From Sphingomonas_R arantia (GTDB lineage Bacteria; Pseudomonadota; Alphaproteobacteria; Sphingomonadales; Sphingomonadaceae), in the NCBI RefSeq assembly GCF_042682045.1, contig NZ_JBHUGS010000002.1, forward strand, positions 1,157,754 through 1,221,753: a stretch of DNA of 64,000 nt, in the 5' to 3' direction. Below the pieces are notes generated by a model. The model was not told the origin of the DNA and ran no database searches. It was given only the letters and a program-made list of their open reading frames with translations. Of the stretch, positions 41,936 to 49,505 are shown piece after piece. The translations under genes and the position numbers were made by a program. The number at the start of each line of letters is the position of its first letter. Position 1 is the stretch's first letter.

Positions 41936-42429
41936 GCGCCTTTCCCCACACTAGCGAGCGCCAGTGCCCGACGCTCGCGACGGATCACTTCCTCCTCTGC
42001 CCAGGACGTTTGATAACTAGCGACAGTATCGTATCCACGTTCGCCGCCTTCATCCCAGATGTAGCCATCCGGATGACGAACCGGGACAGTCCGGTGCATG
42101 CCGTCATTGATACCGCGGGCTGTAAGCGGACGGGTCTCACCGTCTGCACGGACGGCCCAGCCAACGACCGGGTTGAAGGATAGCTCGACTGCCTCGCCGG
42201 CCTGATAGGCACTGACGACATCGTAGCCGGGCAAAGCCTGCAAGGTGCCGATTATTGGATTCTGAATGGCGTCCAAAGTCGCCTCGTTGATCACTTCACG
42301 CGTGCCGTCGTCGAGCGTGACGAGGTGCCGGTCGTGCCGGTCCTTTCCGTTATAGTCCTTGCAGAGTGCGACGCTTTTAATCCGGGCGACCGGAAAGGCC
42401 TCGCTGCAGCTGATATTCGTGAAAAACAT
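41932..42429 (-). CDS. Phage hypothetical protein
   Basis: A 165-residue protein starting MFFTNISCSEAFPVARIKSV. It is beta-rich (LVTLDDGTREVINEATLDAI; AVELSFNPVVGWAVRADGET; HPDGYIWDEGGERGYDTVAS). The start at 42429 is used because the frame above it is a low-homology extension over the neighbouring gene. No family recognised. Confidence 0.7.
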   Translation of the reverse strand: MFFTNISCSEAFPVARIKSVALCKDYNGKDRHDRHLVTLDDGTREVINEATLDAIQNPIIGTLQALPGYDVVSAYQAGEAVELSFNPVVGWAVRADGETRPLTARGINDGMHRTVPVRHPDGYIWDEGGERGYDTVASYQTSWAEEEVIRRERRALALASVGKGA

Positions 42430-42440
42430 CGATACGCCTT

Positions 42441-42713
42441 TCAACAGATTGGCATGTTGGCGGGGTTGCGGTGCGGCGGCAGTTCGAACTGGCCGCACCA
42501 GTCGTAGAAGCCTGTCGAAGGGAACAGGGTGGCCCTGCTCAATGCCCCTGCCCCTAGCCAGTCGTCAGGCTTTGAAACCTTCGTCACGGCGTTCGCGATG
42601 CTCCCAGCGACACGGGGCGGGTTACGTCGGCACCAGCCGTAGCGGTTGTCCAAGGGGCTGGTCTCGTGGGCATCCTCAAGCCAAAAGCGGCAGTCCGCGC
42701 ACGTCTCGGTCAT
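42441..42713 (-). CDS. Small Cys-rich (zinc-type) phage protein
   Basis: A 90-residue protein with a CX2C-type N-terminus (MTETCADCRFWLED), a third Cys in NRYGWCRRNPPRV and a fourth in FYDWCGQFELPP, a spacing repeatedly seen in small phage zinc-binding proteins (CADCRFW ... CRRYPP ... WCGEF). Its start overlaps the 575-residue protein's stop (ATGA). Role unknown. Confidence 0.8.
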   Translation of the reverse strand: MTETCADCRFWLEDAHETSPLDNRYGWCRRNPPRVAGSIANAVTKVSKPDDWLGAGALSRATLFPSTGFYDWCGQFELPPHRNPANMPIC

Positions 42714-44437
42714 GCGCCGAGCTCCGCGAGGTTCACGCCGCCGATCCGCGCCAGATCGTCGATCGCGGACCAAAGCGCCTGGTAGTCGACGCCGGTCTTT
42801 GCCAGGCCTTCCCGGAAGTCCGGATGCCGCGGATCCAAGACCGCCCGATCGGACCATCCCTCGATGACGATGTGCGGGAAGATCGCGGTCAGCTTGGCGA
42901 GGACGCCCTCGATCGTCGTCGCGCGCTCGTTCCAGAGGGTCGCCTCGAGCGCGGCCACCTTGGCGCTGTTCTCGTCGTCCCGGCGGCCGCTGTGCGGCCC
43001 CCGCTCGAACCACTCCTCTGCATCGGCGCGCAGGCCGGCGTGGGCGTCCAGCAGTGCCCAGTCAGTGCGCTTGAAAGCGCCGTGCTTGCCGAAGCGGCGA
43101 GCGTCGGAGACCAAGACGGGAAGGATCTCGGCGACGCTGGTGTAATCCCACCCTGCGTGCGCTTCGAACAGCTGCAGCTTTGTAGCCAGTTCGGACGGTC
43201 CAGGCGCGATCTTGCGGTACAGCGCCTGCAGCGCTTCGCTCTCTTCGGAGCACAGCTCGCTATACCGAGCGTCGATTTGGTCATACTCGACCGCCTGCAG
43301 AGCAGCCGATGCCACGCGATCGTCGGCGATGTTGTAGTTCATCGGCCAGATCGCGCGAACCGCCTCGTAGCGGGTGGCCGCGGGATTAAAGACCGCACAC
43401 TCGTACGACATGCGTTCGGCCTGAGCGTCGATGTAGCGATCGTACGCACGGTTCCACTGGATCAGGGGACCGGCCATGAACCGATCGTATTGCTCCGGCG
43501 CGGCCGCCTCGGCGACACGCCGCAGATCGTCCGCGAGCGATTTGACCTCCTCGATCTGGACGTTCGCGCCCAGGGCGATGTCGAGTTTGGTCCGGGCGGC
43601 AGCCAGGTCCGGTGCCGGCGTGGCGAACAGGACGCGCTCGGCGGCCGTGTCCACGTCCATGGCCGCGCTGGAAACGGCTTCCGCCTCGGCGTACCTCGGG
43701 TCGTCAGCATACATCTGAGCGTAGGGCGCGTTCGCGATAATGAAGGCCTCGTTCGCCAGCCGGTAGGCTGCGAGGTTCGTGTCCCACTGGACGCGATCGG
43801 GCGTCATGGCTGGGGTGCGATTCCCGGTCGGGCCTACAGAGTAAGCGATATCACTTATGTCGGTATCCGCCGCCAGACGCAGCGCGTCGGTCAGCGTCGA
43901 CATCAGCATCTCGCCGGCCTGCGGACATTCGAGCTCGGTCGGATCGACCGCCAGAGCGCCGCCTCGGGACAGCGGCTGCGCGTGATGGATCGAGATCATC
44001 AGCTTGGTGGCGAGATCGGCCGGAGTAGTAGCAGGGTAGAGCCGCAAAAGGTCGGCCGCGGCCACCACCTCGTCCCCCGCCGTCTCCTCTTCCGAGAAAT
44101 ATGCGGCACGATAGCCGTCGACGAAGCCGACTATCGTTTGGCTAGTGCCGGCAGGGAGCGCGGGCAGGACGATCGCCCCGCTGGTCGCGCTGTTGGTGGC
44201 TGCGGTAAGACTGCCAGCCGACGGATCGAGCCGGGGCGCGCTTTCGAGCCAGGGCGCGACGGCGATACCCCCCTCCCCTGCCAGCTCGTCGAGCGTGGCG
44301 TCGCGGATTGCGGCCGGCGTCGCAGCCAGCGCGCGGTTGACCGCAGTGGTCGTCAGGCCGCCGGCGTAGGCAATACGGACGTTGGGCCGTGGAGCGGCGG
44401 TTTGCGTGAAGTCGGCGTGCTTGAACTGCGTGGCCAT
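42710..44437 (-). CDS. Large orphan phage protein, first gene of the leftward block
   Basis: A 575-residue protein starting MATQFKHADFTQTAAPRPNV. The N-terminal 180 residues are Ala/Thr-rich; then a long helical region (PYAQMYADDPRYAEAEAVSS; LGANVQIEEVKSLADDLRRV; YDRYIDAQAERMSYECAVFN) and a C-terminal part with WERGPH-like acidic stretches and YQALWSAIDDLARIGGVNLA. I recognise no enzymatic motif. It is the first gene behind the operator pair at 44556-44604, so it should be the most strongly repressed leftward product. Confidence 0.75.
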   Translation of the reverse strand: MATQFKHADFTQTAAPRPNVRIAYAGGLTTTAVNRALAATPAAIRDATLDELAGEGGIAVAPWLESAPRLDPSAGSLTAATNSATSGAIVLPALPAGTSQTIVGFVDGYRAAYFSEEETAGDEVVAAADLLRLYPATTPADLATKLMISIHHAQPLSRGGALAVDPTELECPQAGEMLMSTLTDALRLAADTDISDIAYSVGPTGNRTPAMTPDRVQWDTNLAAYRLANEAFIIANAPYAQMYADDPRYAEAEAVSSAAMDVDTAAERVLFATPAPDLAAARTKLDIALGANVQIEEVKSLADDLRRVAEAAAPEQYDRFMAGPLIQWNRAYDRYIDAQAERMSYECAVFNPAATRYEAVRAIWPMNYNIADDRVASAALQAVEYDQIDARYSELCSEESEALQALYRKIAPGPSELATKLQLFEAHAGWDYTSVAEILPVLVSDARRFGKHGAFKRTDWALLDAHAGLRADAEEWFERGPHSGRRDDENSAKVAALEATLWNERATTIEGVLAKLTAIFPHIVIEGWSDRAVLDPRHPDFREGLAKTGVDYQALWSAIDDLARIGGVNLAELGA

Positions 44438-44555
44438 GATGCATCTCCCTGCGAGGACGCAGGGGTGCAGCAGAGGCCTCCGGGGAGAGCGTGCGTTACG
44501 AGCCTGCGATCACCGTCTGGCGACCGCTGGGGTGCTCAGGTGATGGGCGTCACAA

Positions 44556-44604
44556 TATTGGAAATTTATCATTCCGCAACCCGTTAATTGATAAATTTCC
44601 AATA
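44556..44604. promoter_or_regulatory. Left operator: two inverted 16-bp sites
   Basis: TATTGGAAATTTATCA (44556-44571) and its exact reverse complement (44589-44604) are separated by 17 bp, 119 bp upstream of the leftward block's first gene. The core TTGGAAATWTATCA recurs three times in the divergent region at 45997-46079, so this is most likely the prophage repressor's left operator, like lambda oL. Confidence 0.88.
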
Positions 44605-44709
44605 GCGGCGGGAAGTGAGTTGGACCACGCCTGATTTACAAAGTGCATCATCGGGCACAAAGGCACGGCGTGCTTTACAAAAGCACTTCGTGCTTCTAGG
44701 TAATTCCCT

Positions 44710-45447
44710 ATGCAACCGACATCAGCATCGTTTTCGCGGCAGCAGATCGCGAACTTGACCGGAATCAGCCCTTCGACTCTCAACTTTTGGATGCGAGAAG
44801 GTGTCCTCCGAGCGGAGAGTGGGGGCGGCGGAAAAGGCATTCATAGACGTTTCCCGTTCACTGAGGTGAACCTTGCCGCGGTTCTGAATGTTCTGAGAAA
44901 CTTCGGGATGAATCTTGAGTCTTTGAGCCAGGTTGCAGCTCTTTTCCACGATGCAATTGATTATATTCAACGTTTGCCAAGTCTTAATGACGATGAAGAA
45001 GATGCACTCTTCTCTCTTGCGGTCGATAGGAGAAGGTTTCTCGAGGAAGGATTCTCCTCGCAAATCGTCCGTTCCCGTGAAGAGTTTTCTTCTCATCCTA
45101 GATTTCCTTGGATGAACAGTCCGTATGTGGAATGTGTCCATCTATCCTGGCAGGAACTTATTGATTGGCATCGGAAGAGCTTTAACGGCGATTATTACTC
45201 TGATCGAATAAATCGAATCGTCGAAACGATTAACCCTGAAGAATATTTGGAGAGACGCAGTCAGTACAATCTGATCGCAAGAATTCCAGACCGAGAGTAT
45301 GATGAAGCAGACTATTTCGTCAGGAATTCGGAGGGTCAGTGGTTGATATTGCCGGATCAATCTGACGCAGCGCGGATTAGCGAAGCGTTTATCGGACTTA
45401 ACTTTTCAAAAGTGATCCGCTCAGTTTGGGACAACGCCAATGACTGA
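44710..45447 (+). CDS. MerR-like DNA-binding protein of the immunity region
   Basis: A 245-residue protein with an N-terminal MerR-type winged helix-turn-helix (FSRQQIANLTGISPSTLNFW; GKGIHRRFPFTEVNLAAVLN) of about 75 residues and a C-terminal domain of unknown function with many Asp/Glu/Tyr (RIVETINPEEYLERRSQYNL; DREYDEADYFVRN). Codon use is much richer in A/T than in surrounding genes, suggesting more recent acquisition. Transcribed toward the repressor gene. Could be a second regulator or a cargo (moron) gene. Confidence 0.75.
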   Translation: MQPTSASFSRQQIANLTGISPSTLNFWMREGVLRAESGGGGKGIHRRFPFTEVNLAAVLNVLRNFGMNLESLSQVAALFHDAIDYIQRLPSLNDDEEDALFSLAVDRRRFLEEGFSSQIVRSREEFSSHPRFPWMNSPYVECVHLSWQELIDWHRKSFNGDYYSDRINRIVETINPEEYLERRSQYNLIARIPDREYDEADYFVRNSEGQWLILPDQSDAARISEAFIGLNFSKVIRSVWDNAND

Positions 45448-45527
45448 TAGCGCTTTTGAGGGAGAGCACGGATGTGAAGTGGCTTGCCCAAATTGCCTTC
45501 GCTCTTGCGCGGTCGCAATCATTCAAT

Positions 45528-45995
45528 TCACTTGGTGGAAGAACGAACTAACGAAGCTTCTTCGTTCTCGACCGGCGCGTCACTCCGCTCGGTATCGGGA
45601 ATGGCTTCAAGACTGGCAGGAAGCGCAAGGACAGATATTAAGGCTTCGGCAAGATATGCGGCCCTCTTCTCCGGTCTCCTCGGAAGCCCAGGCAACACGT
45701 CCTGAATTGCCCGCGCCAATGCTTCTTGCGATGGCACTTTCATCAACCTCCCGCGAGCCTCATGCAGTAAAAATTCTGGCAGGGTGATGTCGATGGCTTC
45801 CAGAACGGCGCGCAAATTGCCAACGCTCGGCTCGCTCCCATTCTTCACGTTCGTAAAGAACGAGCTATTGACACCGGATCGCGCCGTCCACTCGCTATTC
45901 GACGGCATCGATGCGGGTCGGATCGACATAAGCCGGCTATACAGCGCCTGAGCCCTTAGGGCTGCGGACCCTCGTTTCGTCGAATGATTTCTCAC
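45528..45995 (-). CDS. CI-like phage repressor (no peptidase domain)
   Basis: A 155-residue protein with an N-terminal XRE-like helix-turn-helix (ALYSRLMSIRPASMPSNSEW; GVNSSFFTNVKNGSEPSVGN; LRAVLEAIDITLPEFLL). The C-terminal half is helical (SQEALARAIQDVLPGLPRRP; YLAEALISVLALP) with no S24 autoprotease. Start: GTG at 45995, needed to include the first helix; operator 45997-46010 begins 2 bp upstream, leaving no Shine-Dalgarno, so translation may be leaderless as for lambda cI. An internal ATG at 45929 would cut the DNA-binding domain. Confidence 0.8.
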   Translation of the reverse strand: MRNHSTKRGSAALRAQALYSRLMSIRPASMPSNSEWTARSGVNSSFFTNVKNGSEPSVGNLRAVLEAIDITLPEFLLHEARGRLMKVPSQEALARAIQDVLPGLPRRPEKRAAYLAEALISVLALPASLEAIPDTERSDAPVENEEASLVRSSTK

Positions 45996-45996
45996 G

Positions 45997-46079
45997 TTGG
46001 AAATATCTCATGATACGATGGCGTATGCCACTTGATATATTTCCAACGTCAAGGTACCAAACTAATTGGAAATATATCA
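45997..46079. promoter_or_regulatory. Right operator: three repressor sites between CI-like and Cro-like genes
   Basis: Sites: TTGGAAATATCTCA (45997-46010), TGATATATTTCCAA (46033-46046, inverted) and TTGGAAATATATCA (46066-46079). They share the 14-bp consensus TTGGAAATWTATCA (first site one mismatch) with the left pair at 44556-44604. They fill the gap between divergent regulators, as lambda oR1-3 do; a TTGACG box on the minus strand (46047-46053 region) could be a -35 for the repressor promoter. Confidence 0.88.
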
Positions 46080-46090
46080 TTCGGTTGGAT

Positions 46091-46345
46091 ATGCTCATGT
46101 TGACTGATGCGACACTTCTCTCCCGCGTAGAGGCCTACCTAGAAGCGACCGGCGTTCGACCATCAAGGTTTGGCCTAGACGTGATGGGTGATGGTGGGTT
46201 GGTGGCCCAGTTGCGAGCCGGACGGTCTCTTTCGCTTAAAAATGCCGTCAAAGTGATGCTGTACATCGAGGCTAACAACGCATCGTCGGGGTCTTTTCCG
46301 GTAGCGGACGCGACGGCACGGATCACCCAAATGGCGGCGAAGTAG
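46091..46345 (+). CDS. Cro-like helix-turn-helix protein
   Basis: An 84-residue DNA-binding protein starting MLMLTDATLLSRVEAYLEAT. The pattern LLSRVEAYLEATGVRPSRFG ... VAQLRAGRSLSLKNAVKVML is a small XRE-type domain common in alphaproteobacterial phages. It is divergent from the CI-like gene with three operators in between, so it is the likely Cro. Starts at 46091 or 46097 are equally possible; the longer frame from 46010 would run through the operators. Confidence 0.8.
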   Translation: MLMLTDATLLSRVEAYLEATGVRPSRFGLDVMGDGGLVAQLRAGRSLSLKNAVKVMLYIEANNASSGSFPVADATARITQMAAK

Positions 46346-46364
46346 GCTTGGACGGTGCGCCCCC

Positions 46365-46598
46365 TCAATCATTTACCGGCACCGTCGCGCGGACGATATC
46401 GACGACCTCGTCGAGCATCGCCCCGGCTGCGCCGTAGAGCGTCGTCCCGTTCAGCCGATCCAGTCCATCGAGAAAGCCGTGGATGACGTCGTTCGGCATA
46501 TCCGTCCGGCGCATCGTGTCGACCAGCACGGCGATGAGGTTCGCGATCGCGATGACCGTCATGCGGTTGTTGTCCCGGGCTTTCCTGTCTTTCGTCAT
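46365..46598 (-). CDS. Small hypothetical phage protein
   Basis: A 77-residue helical protein (MTKDRKARDNNRMTVIAIAN, then LIAVLVDTMRRTDMPNDVIH and DGLDRLNGTTLYGAAGAMLD). It is antisense to the surrounding rightward block, 18 bp from the divergent start of the next gene. No family recognised; a longer frame to 46664 would overlap that gene. Confidence 0.55.
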   Translation of the reverse strand: MTKDRKARDNNRMTVIAIANLIAVLVDTMRRTDMPNDVIHGFLDGLDRLNGTTLYGAAGAMLDEVVDIVRATVPVND

Positions 46599-46615
46599 GA
46601 GAAGGCTTTTGCCGC

Positions 46616-47089
46616 ATGAACGCACCGAACATCCACGGCCAGCGCCGCACCTTTTCCGCGTCAAGCGCGGTCGATGCGCAGAACGCCATCCTGACGGACA
46701 TCAAGACCGAGGACGGAACGACCTGGGCCGACATGGGCCGGGTGCTGGGCAAGTCCGATGACCGCGCGGCGGCCTATGCCAACACCGCGGCGGCGATCGA
46801 CCTGCCGACGTTCCTGTTCGGCTGCAAGGAATGGGGCGGGCGGTTCGCAGATCCGCTGCTCGGTCTGGTCGGCGGGCGCTGGGCGGACGCCAACGCCGTC
46901 TGCACCGGCGACGATCAGGCAGCACTGACGCTTGCCACGCTGTTGCCGGCGATCATCGCGATCGAGGCGGACAACCTGACCGAGGCGCACGAGCTGACGC
47001 CCCACGAGGTGCTGATCCGCCGCGTCAATACGCTGACCGCATGCTGGCTCGACATGATCGCAGCCGAGAAGGGGCAAGCCCCGCGATGA
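46616..47089 (+). CDS. Phage hypothetical protein (early rightward)
   Basis: A 157-residue protein starting MNAPNIHGQRRTFSASSAVD. The segment TEDGTTWADMGRVLGKSDDR followed by AAAYANTAAAIDLPTFLFGC resembles a helix-turn-helix-like phage regulatory protein; the remaining part is helical (TLATLLPAIIAIEADNLTEA). Its stop overlaps the primase start (ATGATG). First gene of the replication block. Confidence 0.75.
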   Translation: MNAPNIHGQRRTFSASSAVDAQNAILTDIKTEDGTTWADMGRVLGKSDDRAAAYANTAAAIDLPTFLFGCKEWGGRFADPLLGLVGGRWADANAVCTGDDQAALTLATLLPAIIAIEADNLTEAHELTPHEVLIRRVNTLTACWLDMIAAEKGQAPR

Positions 47090-48075
47090 TGCATCGGCGC
47101 CTCGGACAGGACGAGTTCAGGCAAGCAGTTGCCGACGCCAAGGCGCGTCACCTGCTGTCCGAAATCATCGGCCGCAAGACCAAGCTGAAACCCCGCGGCA
47201 AGCGCGAGATGGTCGGCCTGTGCCCGTTCCATGAAGAACGGTCGCCCTCGTTCGAGGTCAACGACGACAAGGGCACGTACCATTGCTGGGGCTGCGGTGC
47301 GGTCGGCGATGCGATGACCTTCCTGACGAAGGCCGAGGGGCTGTCTTTCCGCGATGCCTTCCACGTGCTCGCCGGCGACACCTTCCCCGTCATCTCGGAC
47401 GAGGAGCGGACCAAGCGAAAGCAGGACGCTGCCGACGCAACAGCGCGGCGCATCCGGATCGGACAGGACTGCTGGCGTCGAGCTCTGCCCTCCGAAGGCA
47501 CAGCTGTGGAAACGTATATACGTTACCGCGGCATCACCGCACCCCTGCCCGACACCGTGCGGTTCGCGCTGCTCGACTACCGCGACCAGGAGAGCGGCGA
47601 TGTCATCGCAGCCCGCGTGCCAGCGATGGTCTGCGCGCTGCAGGACGCGACCGGCTCGGTCGTCGGGGTCCAGCGGATCTATCTGGCGCCGGACGGACGC
47701 GGGAAGCTGGACGTGGCCAAGCCGAAGATGTCGCTCGGCATCATCGTCGGGTCGGCATTCCGCGCCACCGGGCACGACATCGGCAGCACAACGCAGGTGA
47801 TCGCCTGCGAAGGTCCAGAGGATGGACTGTCGCTTGCGCAGGAGATCCCGGACCGCCCCGTGCTGGTCGCCTGCGGCACGGCACTGCTGTCACGTCTGGA
47901 GCTGCCTGCGCAGGTCCGCGAGATCACACTGGCTGGCGACAACAACACGGCCGGGAGGACCGCTGTCGAGCAGTCGCGCGCCGCCTATCTCGATCGCGGC
48001 ATCGACGTCGTCGAGATGTACCCGGCCGCCGGGTTCAAGGATTATAACGACCAGCTGCGCGGGGTGCGCATGTGA
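47086..48075 (+). CDS. Phage DNA primase (CHC2 zinc finger and Toprim)
   Basis: A 329-residue DnaG-type primase that would lay RNA primers for phage replication. Zinc finger: C46-P-F-H49 ... C66-W-G-C69 (GLCPFHEERSPSFEVNDDKG, YHCWGCGAVGDAMTFL). Toprim domain near the C-terminus: VIACEGPEDGLSLAQE (catalytic Glu) and EITLAGDNNTAG (DxN instead of DxD). It lacks the full DnaG RNA polymerase core length, as in phage P4-like or satellite primases. The helicase follows with an overlap of 4 bp. Confidence 0.9.
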   Translation: MMHRRLGQDEFRQAVADAKARHLLSEIIGRKTKLKPRGKREMVGLCPFHEERSPSFEVNDDKGTYHCWGCGAVGDAMTFLTKAEGLSFRDAFHVLAGDTFPVISDEERTKRKQDAADATARRIRIGQDCWRRALPSEGTAVETYIRYRGITAPLPDTVRFALLDYRDQESGDVIAARVPAMVCALQDATGSVVGVQRIYLAPDGRGKLDVAKPKMSLGIIVGSAFRATGHDIGSTTQVIACEGPEDGLSLAQEIPDRPVLVACGTALLSRLELPAQVREITLAGDNNTAGRTAVEQSRAAYLDRGIDVVEMYPAAGFKDYNDQLRGVRM

Positions 48076-49505
48076 CAGGGATGTTCGAACAGCAGCTGGC
48101 GAACGCCAGTCCCGCCGCGCCACTGCAGAACGTGAAAGCAGAACTCAGCCTGCTCGGCGACATGATCGCTGACAACCGGTTGATCGACCTCGTCGCGGAC
48201 CGTTGCCGCCCCGTAGATTTCTCGGTGCCCATTTACGCCGCGATCTTTGCGCGGATGCTGGAACAGTACGCAGCCGGGGCGACGGTCGATGCCGTAACGC
48301 TGGCGCCGTTCTTCGCGGGAGAGGAAGATTGGCCGCGCGCATTCTCGACCCTGTCCGCGGCATCGCTGAACGCCGGAACCCGAGCGCAGACCAAAGCCTA
48401 CTTCGAGCAGATCCTGATGCTGTCGAGCCGTCGGCGGCTCGTCGCCGGACTGCAGGACGTGATCGCGTCCGCCCGCGACGTGACGATCGCGAAGGAGGAA
48501 CTAGTCGCCAACGCGGACGAGGCGGTCGCCGAACTCGCGGAGCAGACCGCGACCGCGCAGGCGACCGTCGGAGCCTATGCGCAGATCGTGATCGAGAGCT
48601 TCGGCAAGCCGATCGTCGGCGTCCGCTGCGGGATGATCGGTTCACTGGACAAGGTTCTCGGCGTTCTGCGACCGACAAACCTGGTCGTGGTCGGCGGTCG
48701 GCCGGGCATGGGCAAAACGTCGCTGGTGACGTCCTATGCGCTGGGGGCATCGAGCCTTGGCCACGGCGTGCTGATCTTCTCGCTGGAGATGAGTGCGGAC
48801 GAGCTGACCCGGCGGATGCTGGCCGACCTGTGCTTCACCACACATGGCGGCGTACCCTACGAAGCCATCCGCGACGGCACGGTCGGTCGCACGGACTTGG
48901 ACGCCGTCATGCAGGCGAAGCGCCGCCTCGACGAGATGCCGCTGGAGATCAACGAGACATCGGGTCTGACGCTGGCCAAGTTCGTGCGCCAAGCGCGCAC
49001 CCATAAGCGCAAGCTGGCCGCGCGTGGTCAGAAGCTCGAACTGGTCATCGTCGATTATCTCCAGCTGATGACACCCAGCCGAAAGGGCCTGTCGCCGTAC
49101 GAGCATGCCAGCGAGGTCAGCCGCGGTCTGAAGGAGTTCGCAAAGGCGGAGAACCTGACCGTGATGGCCGTCGCGCAACTCAGCCGGGAGGTCGAGAAGC
49201 GCCCTGACAAGCGCCCGCAGGCCTCCGATCTACGCGACAGCGGCCAGATCGAGCAGGACGCCGACATCCTCCTCTTCGTCTACCGCGAGGAGGAATATCT
49301 GCGCCGCACCGAGCCCGAGGACCAGTACGGTTCGAAGTACCAAGCATGGCAGACCGACATGGACGCGGTGCGAAACAAGATCGAATTTCTTGTTCCGAAA
49401 CGTCGCAGCGGCCCGACCGGCAAAGCCCTCGGCTGGTTCTTCGGCGGCAATTCTGCGGTGCGTGGCAGCACTTTTTACAGCGAACTCGAGGAAAATTATC
49501 CGTGA
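48072..49505 (+). CDS. Replicative DNA helicase, DnaB-like
   Basis: A 477-residue hexameric helicase. N-terminal DnaB domain (LQNVKAELSLLGDMIADNRL, LSAASLNAGTRAQTKAYFEQ), RecA-like C-terminal domain with Walker A GRPGMGKT (209-216), GVLIFSLEMSADELTRRML, Walker B/H3 (LELVIVDYLQLMTPS), and the H4 region ASDLRDSGQIEQDADILLFV with the arginine-finger context. GTG start overlaps the primase stop. Together with the primase it gives the phage its own replisome core. Confidence 0.95.
   Translation: MTGMFEQQLANASPAAPLQNVKAELSLLGDMIADNRLIDLVADRCRPVDFSVPIYAAIFARMLEQYAAGATVDAVTLAPFFAGEEDWPRAFSTLSAASLNAGTRAQTKAYFEQILMLSSRRRLVAGLQDVIASARDVTIAKEELVANADEAVAELAEQTATAQATVGAYAQIVIESFGKPIVGVRCGMIGSLDKVLGVLRPTNLVVVGGRPGMGKTSLVTSYALGASSLGHGVLIFSLEMSADELTRRMLADLCFTTHGGVPYEAIRDGTVGRTDLDAVMQAKRRLDEMPLEINETSGLTLAKFVRQARTHKRKLAARGQKLELVIVDYLQLMTPSRKGLSPYEHASEVSRGLKEFAKAENLTVMAVAQLSREVEKRPDKRPQASDLRDSGQIEQDADILLFVYREEEYLRRTEPEDQYGSKYQAWQTDMDAVRNKIEFLVPKRRSGPTGKALGWFFGGNSAVRGSTFYSELEENYP

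Noticed and set aside
42359..44587. 742-codon plus-strand open frame
   Set aside because: Antisense to the 575-residue gene and its operon. The minus-strand genes have overlapping starts and stops and better composition.
45440..45787. 115-codon plus-strand frame starting inside the stop of the MerR-like gene (ATGACTGA), with a CX3CX2CX3C-like N-terminus
   Set aside because: It overlaps the CI-like repressor by 260 bp antisense. The repressor has a helix-turn-helix and a matching operator, so it is preferred; still, the ATGA-type coupling means I cannot fully exclude a short real product.
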